Source: Protonemura montana
Lineage: Eukaryota; Arthropoda; Insecta; Plecoptera; Nemouridae
DNA length: 64,000 nt
Direction: 5' to 3'
Assembly: GCA_947568835.1 (NCBI GenBank)
Contig: OX387604.1
Coordinates: 20,055,076 to 20,119,075, forward strand
The notes below the pieces were generated by a model. It searched no databases and was not told the DNA's origin. It worked only from the letters and a program-made list of their open reading frames with translations. Position numbers and translations under genes: made by a program. Position 1 is the stretch's first letter. The number at the start of each line of letters is the position of its first letter. Below, piece after piece: positions 40,301-51,350 of the stretch.

Positions 40301-43300
40301 CATCGATGAAACCTCCAGCTCTAGGTGAAGTATCATACTTCGGAAAACTCGGTAAAGACTTTCCAGAAATCATCAACGGGGGACGTTTTCCTTCCAGTTC
40401 AATCTGTCCAAGCAAGCAAGAGATCTGCATGGTGTTGACAGTCGATCCTTTAGCTCCTGACTGAACCATCAGTTGCAAGTTGTTGTCTGGGAATTGTTTC
40501 AGAAGTCCTGCTGGTAGGCAAACCCTGCAGAAGACAAGTTGGATCAAGTTAGATTTGTATGGAAGCAGTTTGGAAGCACAATCTGTCCAAGCACAAAGCT
40601 GCCACGTTTTGGAAGCAGTGAAAGTAAGGTTAGCAAGCAAGGCAGTAGGTCTGTTTGATTTTGCTGCTGCAGTCTACTACAGCGTCATTTTCTGTTCGGT
40701 TTACTTGGCAGTTACTGCTAGTGTGTTCGCTTTAACGATGGCAGCTACCTGACGTTGTAAGATCCAGTAGCTTGCAGTAAGTTCTGGCATCAGCTATAGC
40801 AGCGGCAAATATTTTATGAGTTGTAAGAGAGGCGGCTTTTTATTCAGAATTTATTTCAGACCACTGATAAGGTAGAGGGAACAGATGAATTAGGTAACTT
40901 AAGAATTTTGTCAAATATAAAGCTCAAACTCATGTGAAGTATATTGACAACGCCTCCGTAAGATACAGCCTCGTGGCCAATAAAACCACAAAAAAGTTTC
41001 AATGAGTTTCAGAGCAGTAAGTCTTTCTTCCGTTCTCTGTGAAAAGATGATAAGTTTACAATAAAAAAGGATTTTATTAACTACAATATCAAAAAACAGT
41101 ATCAAACTAGGTGCACCATTACTAGCAAGTAAAAAAAAAATCCGCAGCAGCAAACCGATCACTCAAACTATCCGCAACATAACAGCTAAGCCGCAAATGT
41201 AAAATATATATATTTCTTCTCCGAGAATAACGTTGTTGTAGTTTCGCTGAAAATTGTCACTAAAGTTTGATATCTTCCACAGGAAGAACTGCAGGATATA
41301 CAAATTTCTACTGCGATTTCCTCTTCATAATCGAAAACAGATATTTTGCTCGAATCGAAATCAAGCAAAATTAATAATATCGGATCCAAACAGAGTCAGA
41401 GTAACCCTACTCAACTTTGGCACAAAATCACGTCACATTCCGACCTGCAGCTAGCCAGCAGCGTTCGTTTACCAGTACTGTAAAAGAGGTATGTCTCACT
41501 TTTTACCAGTACTGTAAGTAGCTGCCAGCTGCTGCATTTCAGCAAAATCAAACAAACCACCACTAAAGCTGTTTAAAATCAAGAAGATCTAATGTTAGCA
41601 CCTGTATTACTGTTTAATACTATCACCATGAAACTTGCAACATCAAACCATTATCTAGTTCTTATTGCATTACCATCAAAAGTACAAGATTCAACATACT
41701 TATTGACAACGTTTGTAACACGATCCAAAGACGTTTTGTATGCTCTATCGATGACAGTCCTCCACTTCACCTTGTTCGTACTCAAAGATAGTTCCAATTT
41801 TTCTCGTAGTTGATTCGGGGTTGGATCAGTGAGATCGAACGCTTGGGCTGCCGTCTCATCTCCGATCTTCCTTGATTCTTTGATAGACACATTCCGAGAT
41901 TCTTCAGCATGGTCAAGAACGAGAATATCTTCGACGCCAAGTGTGAATCCTTCCATCTGCAGAAAAGCCGTGAACAGCTTCGAAAATGCACTTAGCAACC
42001 TGCTTGAGCATTGGCCTCCGTACAGTTCGTAAAGACAGTGCACGAGGCCGAACGGGGTGGCCCCGTAGTGAGTCTTGTCTAAAACTCCGCAGAGCAGTTC
42101 CCCTCTTCGTATGACCACCTGTGACTCGGACATGTCCATGTCGTCGGAAAGATTGGTGCCGCCAGCCTTCCAAGCTCTTGGAGTTTCCTTCTGCCACGCC
42201 TTACATCCGATCTTTGCAGTCGCAAGCAGGTTGATGGGGGCCATTCCAAGAGGTATCACGTTTAGGATCACCGTTGAGATAATCTGTTTGCCGGACCAGA
42301 GTGGATATGGTTTTAAAATTGCTGGTGGAAGCAGTATCAAGTTGCCCGTGACTGATGAAAGTGCTTGATACACCAGTTGGCTGTAATCGTCCCTGGAAGA
42401 AAGACAAAAAGTCGTGAAGATGTCTGCACCAAACCTCTACGAAACGTCGACCCAGATCCATCTTGAGTCCAAAATTCGGTCCAAACAGCAACACCGTTAA
42501 TTCATTACAAACGTCTTTTCATTTTACATTCTGTACATACTTTGTATGTGTTAAAATATTCCTGGCTCTTTTTTTAGCTAACCACCTGACATGCAGTAGA
42601 AGAAATATTGCAGCGTGGGAGTATGCCCAGGGCCTACTGTAGTGGTAATCAATGGTTTTTTTTCCAGTCCAGTCCAAAGAATGAAGCAACTGCAGTGGGT
42701 CACAGAGAATAAATGGATATAGCTCTCTCACCTTCTAAACTGAGGCAACTGTATCTCAATGGTTTAAGACAGGCCTACATTTTTCATTGTTTTGTTAATT
42801 TATTCCGATCGGAATTTGTGCTCAGTCCGTCACTAAAAAACTAAGCTGCATTACTGTTTTCTCTAAAAATTGTGAGTGCTTTTGACACATTTTATTTTCT
42901 GATCTTAAATATCTACTAAATAAGGTTTTTTACTATTTTAAATAAGCAAGAAATTTACAAGTGAGGCCCAATTTCTGAGTGAAGGCCTCGGGAATCATTT
43001 AGAGTATTTTGAAAAAAGCTTACTTGTTGAAAAACCTCCCTCGGAGTGTCATCCGTACTCCCGAAACGACATGATCTTGGATCAGGCCGCTGAGAGGTGT
43101 ACCATCTTTAGGCACCAAGTAGTTGTTGCACACATTCACTAACGGGGAAAATGGACAAAATGCAATGAAATTCAAACTAACATAATATTGTTCCTTTCCA
43201 GTTTTGTCAAACAGCACAAATGTAATGGGCAAAATCGAGAGAAGACTTGTGAGTGCTATACAGGTTAAAAACAATTGAGTTTTCTTTACTGTGAAATGTG

Positions 43301-46300
43301 TACCTGTGTCACTAAAATGTGTGAGTTCTAATCAATAAATAATAACCATGAGTGTTAAACTAATTGTTTGACTAAAAATTCGTCCAGAAAATTAAAAACT
43401 TGAACATTTCTCCATTTATTTATATGATGTTGTGTTATATCAATACATGTTCAATAAATTGTCCCACACCTTCATGGTTCAAGCAGAAAGCAGTCTTATT
43501 GTTATTTCAGAAAGAGAATGTAAGCATATAAAAAGAAACATGAGCAGCGTACCCCGCACTCACCCAAAGTGTACGCTTCCGAGCGCGCCAATTCATTCTG
43601 TGGGAAATGCGCGTTCATTTCGTCACCGTCAAAGTCAGCATTGTATGCCTTACAATTAGCGTAGTTCAGCCGCAAGGTCTTCTCCCCTTTCAAGATGCGT
43701 GCTTTGTGAGCCATGATACCAGGTCGATGTAAAGTCGGCTGACGATTGAGAAGCATTACATCACCGTTACGCAAATGTCTGTTCACGACTTTGATTCCCC
43801 GCAAGAATGTTTTCGACTCTCCGCTCGGAGTGAGTATTCTTTTTGCAACGCCTTCGCGCTGTGACAGATTCGTTTCAGAAAGCCGTACGTGAAATCCATT
43901 TTCATCTTCCACGGAAACAGCACTGGAAAAATTTGTCACGCTGTATTCACAATTAAGTTACGAGAGTAACCTTGTTGATGCTGGAATGAGGCCAAATTAT
44001 GCTTTAAATAACGCCAAGATTTTAAAAATTTATATTTAAATTATGGGTATGTGGAAAAGCAAGGAATAATAGGGTTGAATACATAGTTGAAAACCTGTCA
44101 TTTCAAATTTGGAAGCTTGAACTAGCTAGTGATTTATAGCATAAAAGGTTCAAACCAATTTCTTAGGGGTGTGCGAATAGTGGTTTTTGAGTTCGAATCG
44201 AATGTCGAATCGAATTATTGTCAACAGTTTCAAACCGAATCGAATTTCGAATAATTATTTACAAAAATGTCGAATATCGAATCGAATGTCGAAGTATTTC
44301 ATTTGATCGAAGTATTTTCGAATTGCTACTTTTATCACCTCATTTCAATTTGAAAACACTGCATTCTGAATTTTTACTGTCACTTTGGTATTTATTAGCA
44401 TGTTTTAACTTCCAGTTCAGCAGCATTCCATAAGGTACATACATATAGCTCCAGTCTCTTTCCTTTAGGTACTACTAAAAAGTTTACCCGTAAATCTCAT
44501 GTTTATCAAATCAGGGTGAGTTGTGACAGATAACCATGTCCATAGCATGATAAACACTTTAAACAGCATGATTATAAAATAACAAAAATAAGCTTTTTGT
44601 AGTGGTCCCAAATTACACTCCTCTTATTATCATTTTCCGTTTCTACCTCACTCATAACAATATCCATGGTAGAAGCCAGAAGGGGTCAAAAGTACGTAAA
44701 TAGAAGTAGATTTAAGTAAGCAAGAACACAGAGAAAATGCCATTTTGAATTTCGTGTTTGGAATTCAATTTTGTGACCTGTGCTGCTCCCTAGTAGCCAT
44801 TACATGAACCAACTTCGAAGTCGACCTCGAAGTATTCGAACAGCGAATAATTTTTTTTCGAACCGAAGTATTTTCGAATGATTTTAAAACAACTAATCGA
44901 CGATCGAAGTCGAATAATTCGATTCGATTCGAGCCGAATTATTCGTCAAGTTCGAAGCTTCGCACACCCCTACAATTTCTGTTTTCCTGTGTCAACCACT
45001 AGGTTAAGAAAAAAATGCACATAAGCCTCAAAAATATCATGTCTACTTTTTGGCATTGGCTGGAAGGTAAATGGAATAAGTCTTAAACAACGAGAGAAAA
45101 ATAGCAGGGTTCACAGATGACAAACCTTAAGCTTTGGTACTGGTTTTTGTGAGATTACTAAAAAGAACCTTCTCTTCCCCGAGTCAGGTGTTGGATAAGT
45201 AACAGCTACAACTGCCTTGCTTGTTTCCTCTCTCCCCTTTTAAGTGGATCTAGCTTCACGACCATTATCTGCATCAGGCACTCATTTATAAACTCCATCA
45301 AGCCAGTGCCACAGGATATATCGTACAATATACGATATGTACAAAGTTACAGGATACAAAATAAAAAATCTTACCCAGGATGAACCTTCGGCCCATTAAG
45401 AATCATTTTTCTTAGCTCCGAAGCATTCCATGGGGTGACTGGCGTGGGGTAGGTAAGTACCATCGCAAATGCCTCCGGAACACCGATTTCTTCCATGTCC
45501 AAATTCGGGTCAGGCGTGATGACAGAACGTGCAGCAAAGTTGACTCGTTTCCCCATCATGTGCATGCGGATGCACCCAGCTTTCTTCTCAATCACCTGCG
45601 ATGAAAGCACAAAGATCGTTGTAATGATACTTTGGAATCAAATGGCAGAATCTCTGTGTCTATCGCTTGCGAATGCTCTACAGAATGAGCGCTATGTACA
45701 TATATATTTTATTAAAACAGAATTATATTTTTTTGTAGTGTCCGAGTCCTTCTTTGCTTCTGAAATTTACATCCCCTCCTTTTTCTACTTCCTAAAACTT
45801 TGATTGATACCATCAATCCCAAACCATTCTTCGGCACCTTATTTTATGATCCCAGACCCCTTCTTTCCTAATTTTCTTCCTATTAATTTAAATTTATGAT
45901 CGTTTTTACCTTTAAATTTTGCCTTTTTCAATCTATCCCCTGTCCATTTCAATGCCTTTCACTCAGAAAACTAATATATCTATATGTATATAGATAATGG
46001 ATGTTAATCTTGTTATTTTTCTTTTTTTTTTCAATTCTTCTCATTTTAATTCATTCTCATTTTATGGTTTCTTTGCAATACTTGGATACTACATGTCTGC
46101 TATTTAAATTTCTTCCTCATTTTCTCTCACTGATGTTCTCTCTGTCATGGAATGAGTTGGCAGACTTTTAAGCTATCACAACCCATTTCAATACAAAGAC
46201 AACTTACAACTAACAAATGTCAACCAACATTTGAAACTGAACTGGAAAAAACCAGGATATATGGCAGAGAATGTTACCTAGATATATTTATTTAACACAG

Positions 46301-49300
46301 GTGAATTTAAAAATAAGAAGAGTTAATAAAATAGTAAGAGCTTCTAAGCATTGCCATCATGCATTGCCAGATTCTTAACAAATTGGGGATAAAGTAGAAC
46401 CTGTGCGCTTACCTGCTTGAGGCCATGACAGAGTTCGGAGTTTGAATTCTTGTTGATGGATGAATCCATGAGATGGTCTACATCTGCTTGAAGAGTGTTC
46501 CACATAATAGTAAGCTTGTCTGCAGTTGTGACACCAGAGATAGTCGCAACCATGGCCTGAACAATTCATTTCAATTAGGAATTAGTTTCAATTGCAGTAA
46601 TGCTTAGAAGTCTCCGATTAAAACCTTTTGAAAGTTGAATGATTGATTAGAAGGTTTTAACGACACACTGTTTAGAAAACTGGCCCTGCACTACTGGTTT
46701 AAAGGGTATCTTTAAGTCACTCTCAAGTTCTCGGGAAATAGTAACAAACAAATCTGCTGCAGAAGCCTACAATGGATACGCAAAATTACCAAAGATTAAA
46801 GAACAGGCAATACTACCAAAAAAGGATCAAATCTGTCAAATTTGATACGCGTGTAGTTTGTATTCGCAGAAAAATGCCCGTTCGTGTCAAACGTAAAACA
46901 CAAAAAATATATTACTAATAACGTGATATTGCCGCTGTTTATCTCTGAATAAGACAATTGATCAATAGTATATCACCATAAAGTCTATACCTTCGCTTCA
47001 TCCGTCTGTTTGAAGTCATCGTTCTCCTTCTTCTGCATTATGGCAATGAGGTGTTTCAGAGTTATACAATCTTGAATGATCGGCTTGTAATTGTTCGTTT
47101 GAGGATGGACATTTGCAGTTCCTTTCATGAAATTTACCTGGACACAGAAATGATAACATTATATGCACACAGTTTCGACATACAATAACCTGAATGTTAA
47201 AATATCTCCATGTAAAATGGCTGTCCAATGACCACTTCACCAACAAAAATGTAGGATGCTCCCTGAGGGAGTCACCATCATTTTGAGTGTTAAGAAATTT
47301 CATTTTGTTATTTCTAGCACATTACTCGTAATCGAGACTGGTTTACGCTCAATTACACTTTTATTAATATAAAATGAACAATTCACGTACAAGTATCGAT
47401 ATTTTGGGGCAAAAATGATTTAATTGTAAAGGTTTATTAGAAAGAACGGCCACAAGCGTCCTCAGGTAGCATCCTCCATTACCACGTGTTGCTGGTTCGT
47501 TTGCTCGGAATAAAGCTTAACAAGACACTGGCCCGTTGACTAAACTCGATGGTTTCGGTTAAAAATAAAAAAGATACTTTGAACAACTCTTCTTTGTAAA
47601 CACAGGGAAATCCATAATAGGACGATTCTAAAAATAGTGTGAATTTCAGATTACTTTCTATTATCAGCAAGATCATAAAGAAGTAACATTTAAGTTTGAT
47701 CAGAAACAGCCTTGCCAAGTTGTGCTCAAGTGTACGCTCTTACAAGTAGCAAGCCCATTAGATAATATCCGTAAACCGACCAATATCAAAAGTAATACTT
47801 TACGGCCAATAAACAGTGGAATGTTTAAGAAGTTTGGACAAATTCATTTGAGCAGGATACACCGAATTCACTTCTTTAAACTGCCTACAAAAACATACCG
47901 GTCGAACTTTCGGTGGGATCACAGGAATTATATCCATGAACAAATTGTCAGTGGGATTATCCAAGCGCGAATCCGACAGAAATGGAACAATCGTTGACAC
48001 AAACTTCGCCTCGTTTTGCCACAACAGTCTTAGGAATTGCTGGAGATCAGATGGCATAACAATCCTCTTTGTTCTTATTTTCCTGAAACGCAATACACAT
48101 CAACTGTCAAGAATCAATCTGTTATGCTTATTAATGATTTACCACCTAACGGATCAGTGGAAGAGTGATTGCATGCTTGAAATGTGAACATTTATTTAAT
48201 TCTAACGTGAAATTTATCCAAGTTCACAACCAGGAACGATACATTTAATAGAGAATCCAGACTTCACAAGTTAAGAATTGAAGAGATGGTCTTTTGGGAT
48301 ATCAGATGCCTTCCTTATCAGCAAAAAATGCTTAATATGTTACTTACAAAGAAAACGTGGTCAGGTAAAGTCGGTTATTGGCACTAACAAATTTGCCTGA
48401 CATATTTTTACAATGTACGCATTTATAATTCTTTAGAGTGATATTTAAGAAGTTTGCCAACAGTCTGTTTTTCAGAGACTGAACAATTTTTCCACTTCTG
48501 CCATCATTAAAAGGCTTGCGACGATCTGAAAAGGTATCGAAGAAGTTAATTACGTTATATTACCTTTTATTTGATAAGGTAAAAAATAAATCATATAACT
48601 TATAAATTATAATCTAAACATCTCACTTGCCTACAAACAACCTTTTTTTAGTGATTTATTTCCATTGTAGATTGTGAGTATTTTACCTCATTTTTGGGAG
48701 TTTTATGGGATCCATAAAACCCATGACAAAGTATAATACAACTTAGTTTGATATAGAATTGACTCTTTTAGCTGAAGGAGCAAGTTGAGATTTGGTCAGT
48801 TTACCAAACCAAAAATTGGCAGGTCAGATCCAACTTAATTTAAAACATCTTTTTTTTATACGGTTGCATAAGCAAGACTTTAATCAATTTGTGAGTACGA
48901 GCTAAGAAAAAATCCTATCGATATACAACGTAAAAATATCTATTACCTGAAGCCAATACTTTTTTCACGTAATTGTCTAGCAGTTCTCCAACACCAACAG
49001 CATCCGCAATATCATGGATATCTTCTTTTCCATTGGCAGGCAGAACATTTTCAGCATCCAAAGCTTCTACCAAGTAGCCAGCATTTAAAAGTTTCAGCTG
49101 AGTTAAAAACATGTTTTTAGTGTATCCTGCAGAAATATAATACGTTGAGTTAACAAATTTTTTTAGAAATACTGGAAGTTTGTCGTAGTTGCACAAAATA
49201 AATAATTTAAATGAAACAAACCTGGAATAAGAAGCTTATAGCACACAGAGCACATGTGCTTCACTAATTGGTAAACGGTTGCATGGAATAAAGGGTTGAT

Positions 49301-49857
49301 AACCGGAAGAGGCAGCTGGATGTGACCCATGTGGCCGGGGCACACCTGCATCGTTTCTCGGCAGGTCGAGCATATGTCTTTCATTTTATCAAGTGGACCT
49401 GAAGAAGTTTATATAAATGTTAAAATTTTTTTCACATCATTGTATTTATATGCAATTAATTGTGATATAACAACCGCTTTGTTACGAACTATGTTCAGGT
49501 GTAACCTGCAGGAAAGTGGATATATTTGAAACGATCTTTATAGGGTGAATGATGAGATGGTTTCCTCCAACTATTTTTCATTAAGGCACTGTTAATTATT
49601 TATTGTTTTTTACTTTAAAAACATAAAAATTGCCAAAGACTCAAGAGTATCCATCTTTTGATTAATTTTTTCCTACCTAGTGATGAATCGTGCAAGCCAA
49701 AAGGAAGAGCTTGTCCAATGGTGTCAAATATAAGTGGGGTTTGAATCTCGACGACACTAAGCTTCTTTATTTCTTCAGAAGAAAACAGCGAAAACTCTAA
49801 ACCTTGTGGTTCGAACCGGGCAGCAGGAGGAAGATCATTTTCTTTAGCCTCAGCCAT
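34151..49857 (-). CDS. POLR1A: DNA-directed RNA polymerase I largest subunit (RPA1/RPA190), complete coding region, 21 exons
   Basis: Catalytic subunit of nucleolar RNA polymerase I, which makes the large rRNA precursor. Twenty-one exons run from ATG at 49857 to TAG at 34151. All junctions are GT-AG with compatible phases, giving 1704 residues; the human protein is about 1720. The clamp zinc site CSTC...CPGHMGH is in exon 2, and a second CxxC pair spans exons 2 and 4. The fork and RQPTLHRP lie in exon 9, with the magnesium-binding NADFDGD at 565-571. The bridge-helix region [13 protein letters not shown] is in exon 13. The trigger loop [21 protein letters not shown] is in exon 14. Exons 16-17 encode the acidic, poorly conserved jaw insertion typical of Pol I. 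Homology to Pol I rather than Pol II or III rests on this insertion, the absence of a heptad-repeat tail and close matches throughout. An acceptor at 49863 suggests a separate 5' untranslated exon. Confidence 0.98.
34530..34722 (-). CDS. POLR1A: POLR1A exon 20
   Basis: Encodes [20 protein letters not shown] and [16 protein letters not shown], highly conserved C-terminal cleft residues. Donor GTAAGC, phase 1. Confidence 0.97.
35115..35225 (-). CDS. POLR1A: POLR1A exon 19
   Basis: Encodes [20 protein letters not shown] and [10 protein letters not shown], matching the human YSNDIHAIANTYGIEAA block. Donor GTACGT, phase 0. Confidence 0.96.
35446..35665 (-). mobile_element. tRNA-derived SINE, copy 1
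   Basis: On the minus strand a tRNA-like head is followed by GATTTCTAGCCTCGCTTCCC and ATCTATCCAATG. This body is shared with the copy at 50600 (GATTTTCCCAGCCTCGCTCC, CTTATCCAAT). It lies in the POLR1A intron between exons 18 and 19. Confidence 0.6.
35692..35850 (-). CDS. POLR1A: POLR1A exon 18
   Basis: Encodes [17 protein letters not shown] and [13 protein letters not shown], matching the C-terminal TEGINL segment. Found by phase between exons 17 and 19. Acceptor TTTTCACAG, donor GTAAGT. Confidence 0.93.
36840..37215. repeat. Diverged tandem duplication (about 190-bp units)
   Basis: In the intron between exons 17 and 18, two units share GAGATTGAACC, a CTGAAATTGCTGA-like string, TCACATCACTCTTATC and GGCAGCTGC. 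They lie at about 36840-37030 and 37035-37215. The second unit is more GC-rich at its end. Confidence 0.7.
37483..37703 (-). CDS. POLR1A: POLR1A exon 17
   Basis: Acidic beginning, then [35 protein letters not shown]. The DYxY...WCxxxL pattern matches the block after the acidic insertion in human Pol I. Donor GTAAGT. Confidence 0.93.
37822..38060 (-). CDS. POLR1A: POLR1A exon 16 (acidic insertion)
   Basis: Very acidic: [14 protein letters not shown] and EEDVDD, with basic patches. Assigned by phase (in at 2, out at 1), GT-AG junctions (TTGTACCAG, GTACGT) and the known acidic character of this Pol I region. Plus-strand frames here are shadows. Confidence 0.88.
38142..38297 (-). CDS. POLR1A: POLR1A exon 15
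   Basis: Encodes [16 protein letters not shown] and [11 protein letters not shown], matching the VYQLRF-FLP segment of animal Pol I. Donor GTAAGT, phase 2. Confidence 0.92.
38429..38947 (-). CDS. POLR1A: POLR1A exon 14 (trigger loop)
   Basis: Encodes [31 protein letters not shown] and [11 protein letters not shown], the trigger loop and following helices, essentially invariant in multisubunit polymerases. The donor GTTGGC is weak but is needed for the frame. Confidence 0.98.
39528..40021 (-). CDS. POLR1A: POLR1A exon 13 (bridge helix region)
   Basis: Encodes [19 protein letters not shown] and [19 protein letters not shown], then a long variable segment (jaw/cleft) rich in Lys, Ser and Arg. 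Donor GTGTGT, phase 2. Confidence 0.97.
40239..40524 (-). CDS. POLR1A: POLR1A exon 12
   Basis: Encodes [27 protein letters not shown] and [11 protein letters not shown], the funnel-to-bridge-helix approach. Donor GTGAGT. Confidence 0.98.
41700..42392 (-). CDS. POLR1A: POLR1A exon 11 (pore/funnel)
   Basis: Longest exon. Encodes [42 protein letters not shown] and [10 protein letters not shown], conserved in the pore and funnel domains. Donor GTATGT, phase 2. Confidence 0.97.
43024..43138 (-). CDS. POLR1A: POLR1A exon 10
   Basis: Encodes [19 protein letters not shown] and MTLRGRFF, the conserved block after the active site. Donor GTAAGC, phase 2. Confidence 0.96.
43564..43922 (-). CDS. POLR1A: POLR1A exon 9 (active site NADFDGD)
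   Basis: Encodes [15 protein letters not shown] and [16 protein letters not shown]; Asp567, Asp569 and Asp571 bind the catalytic magnesium. Donor GTGAGT, phase 1. Confidence 0.98.
44164..44972. mobile_element. hAT-type non-autonomous element (MITE), 809 bp
   Basis: Terminal inverted repeats TAGGGGTGTGCGAA and TTCGCACACCCCTA are perfect. Both sides are flanked by the same 8-bp sequence CAATTTCT (44156-44163 and 44973-44980), the target-site length of hAT transposases. TCGAAT/ATTCGA motifs are densely repeated inside each end. No transposase reading frame is present. It lies in the POLR1A intron between exons 8 and 9. Confidence 0.93.
45375..45595 (-). CDS. POLR1A: POLR1A exon 8
   Basis: Encodes [39 protein letters not shown] and NGPKVHPG, the lid/rudder region with near-identical blocks to other Pol I subunits. 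Donor GTAAGA. Confidence 0.97.
46413..46556 (-). CDS. POLR1A: POLR1A exon 7
   Basis: Encodes [20 protein letters not shown] and [12 protein letters not shown], matching the helical segment before the lid. Donor GTAAGC. Confidence 0.95.
46641..46710 (-). mobile_element. 5S-derived SINE family, 3' fragment
   Basis: Matches only the tail of the two longer copies: GTTTTAACGACACACTG, then ACTGGCCCTGCACTACTGGT. It sits in a POLR1A intron. A 5'-truncated insertion is the likely explanation. Confidence 0.65.
46991..47137 (-). CDS. POLR1A: POLR1A exon 6
   Basis: Encodes [17 protein letters not shown] and [12 protein letters not shown]. Acceptor TGTCCAG, donor GTATAG (weak), phase 0 at both ends. Confidence 0.93.
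47214..47515. repeat. Dispersed repeat related to 56735-57030
   Basis: Shares with the copy near 56.8 kb, in order: CAATGACCACTTCA-like, ACAAAAATG-AGGATGCT, TTTGAGTGT-AAGAAAT, GAGACTGG-TTA and CATGTTGC-type ends. It lies in the POLR1A intron between exons 5 and 6, reaching into the edge of sequence upstream of exon 6. Confidence 0.65.
47899..48082 (-). CDS. POLR1A: POLR1A exon 5
   Basis: Encodes [18 protein letters not shown] and [14 protein letters not shown]; the IPVxPxxxRP string is characteristic of largest subunits. Donor GTATGT, phase 0. Confidence 0.96.
48348..48525 (-). CDS. POLR1A: POLR1A exon 4 (second zinc CxxC)
   Basis: Encodes [19 protein letters not shown] and LYLTTFS. The CVHC motif pairs with the CSVC of exon 2. 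It carries no ATG-initiated open frame of its own and was found by reading between neighbouring exons. Donor GTAAGT, phase 2. Confidence 0.93.
48947..49126 (-). CDS. POLR1A: POLR1A exon 3
   Basis: Encodes [18 protein letters not shown] and a helical, variable segment ending VKKVLAS. Donor GTAATA, phase 1. Confidence 0.94.
49222..49398 (-). CDS. POLR1A: POLR1A exon 2 (zinc-binding clamp)
   Basis: Encodes [18 protein letters not shown], the conserved zinc site, and [10 protein letters not shown], the first half of a second site. The donor GTTTGT is weak but phase-consistent. Confidence 0.97.
49677..49857 (-). CDS. POLR1A: POLR1A exon 1 (start)
   Basis: ATG at 49857 begins [11 protein letters not shown], then [17 protein letters not shown], matching the Pol I N-terminus. 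TTTTAG at 49866-49863 just upstream suggests an intron in the 5' leader. Donor is GTAGGA, phase 1. Confidence 0.95.
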
Positions 49858-51350
49858 TATCTCTAAAAAACAAAATTTAAAAAATCTGTAGGTACACATA
49901 CAACTTCTCTTTAGTGCGTTCAATTGGAAACCTTAGTCAGGCACCAAATATGCAAAACTCTTGCGACGACAGTCCTTTAGAAATGTAATTTGGGTGAGCT
50001 TGGAATTTTTCCCTGTAATACCAGTAATGGGCATTACATTTTGTAAGAACTCATAAAGTAGCTACCTACCTGTTTCAAATTTGCCTCAAGAGACAAGTCT
50101 TGGAAAATAGGAGTACCACTGTCACCGTCAGGTCAAATAGTGGAATTCCATTTTATCTAAGCAGGACAAAATAAATAGGAACACATAAGAATGCATACTT
50201 TATAATTGGTTATTTTCCTTTGACATTAGTAATTGTCTTTGCCATTTGCCATTTATATGCTAAATGAAAGATTTGGTAATAGGACTAGAACATTACTAGA
50301 ATTATTCCACAAGAACGAATTGATTCAGGCATAATGCAGATAATCAAGGCAGCAGAGATATCATTTAACCTCTGTATACCATTGGCAATTAGAGGTTGAC
50401 TTTTTTTTTTCTTGTTCCCCATTTTTTTAATATTAAATTAATTATTCCTTGGTTACATAAAATGTCTTTGTGGGTCAGCGTTTCTGCAAAATCCTTTTTG
50501 ATACCCTATGGTCATGATCACCTTCATACAAAGCTAGAGGCTACGGTGTAGCAATAGAAGCATTATTCCTTATCCCTTTTAACGCCTGGCTGGAAACTTG
50601 TGTGCTAGAAAGCTCAGTGGTCGAGCACCCGATCGGCTATCGAAAGGTTCCATATTTGTACTTCAGTTCAGTCATAGATTTTCCCAGCCTCGCTCCCCCA
50701 CTTATCCAATATAGTAAGAAAATACGCATGTCATCAAAAAGTGAAATATTACTCAAGCAGTACACTTCAGACATGCCATGTCCTACCTGTAACCTCTCTA
50801 GCACGTGGTATGCGTACATTCCAAATGAACGAAATACAAGAAAAAGTATTTTATCATGATGTGAATCCAGTAATAGTGATAGGCCTTTTAAATAATCTTA
50901 AACTTTGAGCACTCCAGATGTATTATTTGATGTGTATTTACTTTCTGGAAACAATTCTGAGGTTATCTTAATAATGCATTACTCACTTCCCCTCTTGCCA
51001 CACTTCATGCACAGTGTTCGAAGTTACCGCTGATGCTATCCGGCGCTTGCATCTCAAAACAATTATGGCCGCCTTACGCGCACCTTTCAAGATGCTTTAG
51101 AATGCAACCTTCATTTAACATGATTCCCCTAAATTCTACGAAGGAATCACTGTTAAGTCTTTTCTAACAAGCTTAAAGGTAGAAGAACTTGGCGCAAAAA
51201 TACCCACCTGAGCCACTCAGTTCATTTTAGATAAGATTCGGGAATGTGAAGTGTTTATATATCATAAGGACAGTAGCAAAGATTATAAAAAAAAATATTT
51301 TTTCCAGTAATTCATGTTACACGGCAGGGTTTTGTCACATAAATATGTTA
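49858..51350. other. Upstream region of POLR1A
   Basis: Contains the presumed POLR1A 5' leader exon and promoter (not located precisely) and the tRNA-derived SINE. No other gene recognised. Confidence 0.5.
50600..50760 (+). mobile_element. tRNA-derived SINE, copy 2
   Basis: AGCTCAGTGGTCGAGCAC resembles a tRNA A-box region and GGTTCCATA, 35 bases on, is a degenerate B box. The body after it matches copy 1. It does not fold as an intact tRNA, so it is called a SINE and not a tRNA gene. Confidence 0.65.

Noticed and set aside
41829..42368. Long plus- and minus-strand frames overlapping POLR1A exon 11
   Set aside because: Out-of-frame shadows. Only one minus-strand frame matches the polymerase and joins its neighbours in phase.
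50600..50680. tRNA gene
   Set aside because: A-box-like sequence is present, but the B box is degenerate, no clover-leaf arms pair and the body is a dispersed repeat.
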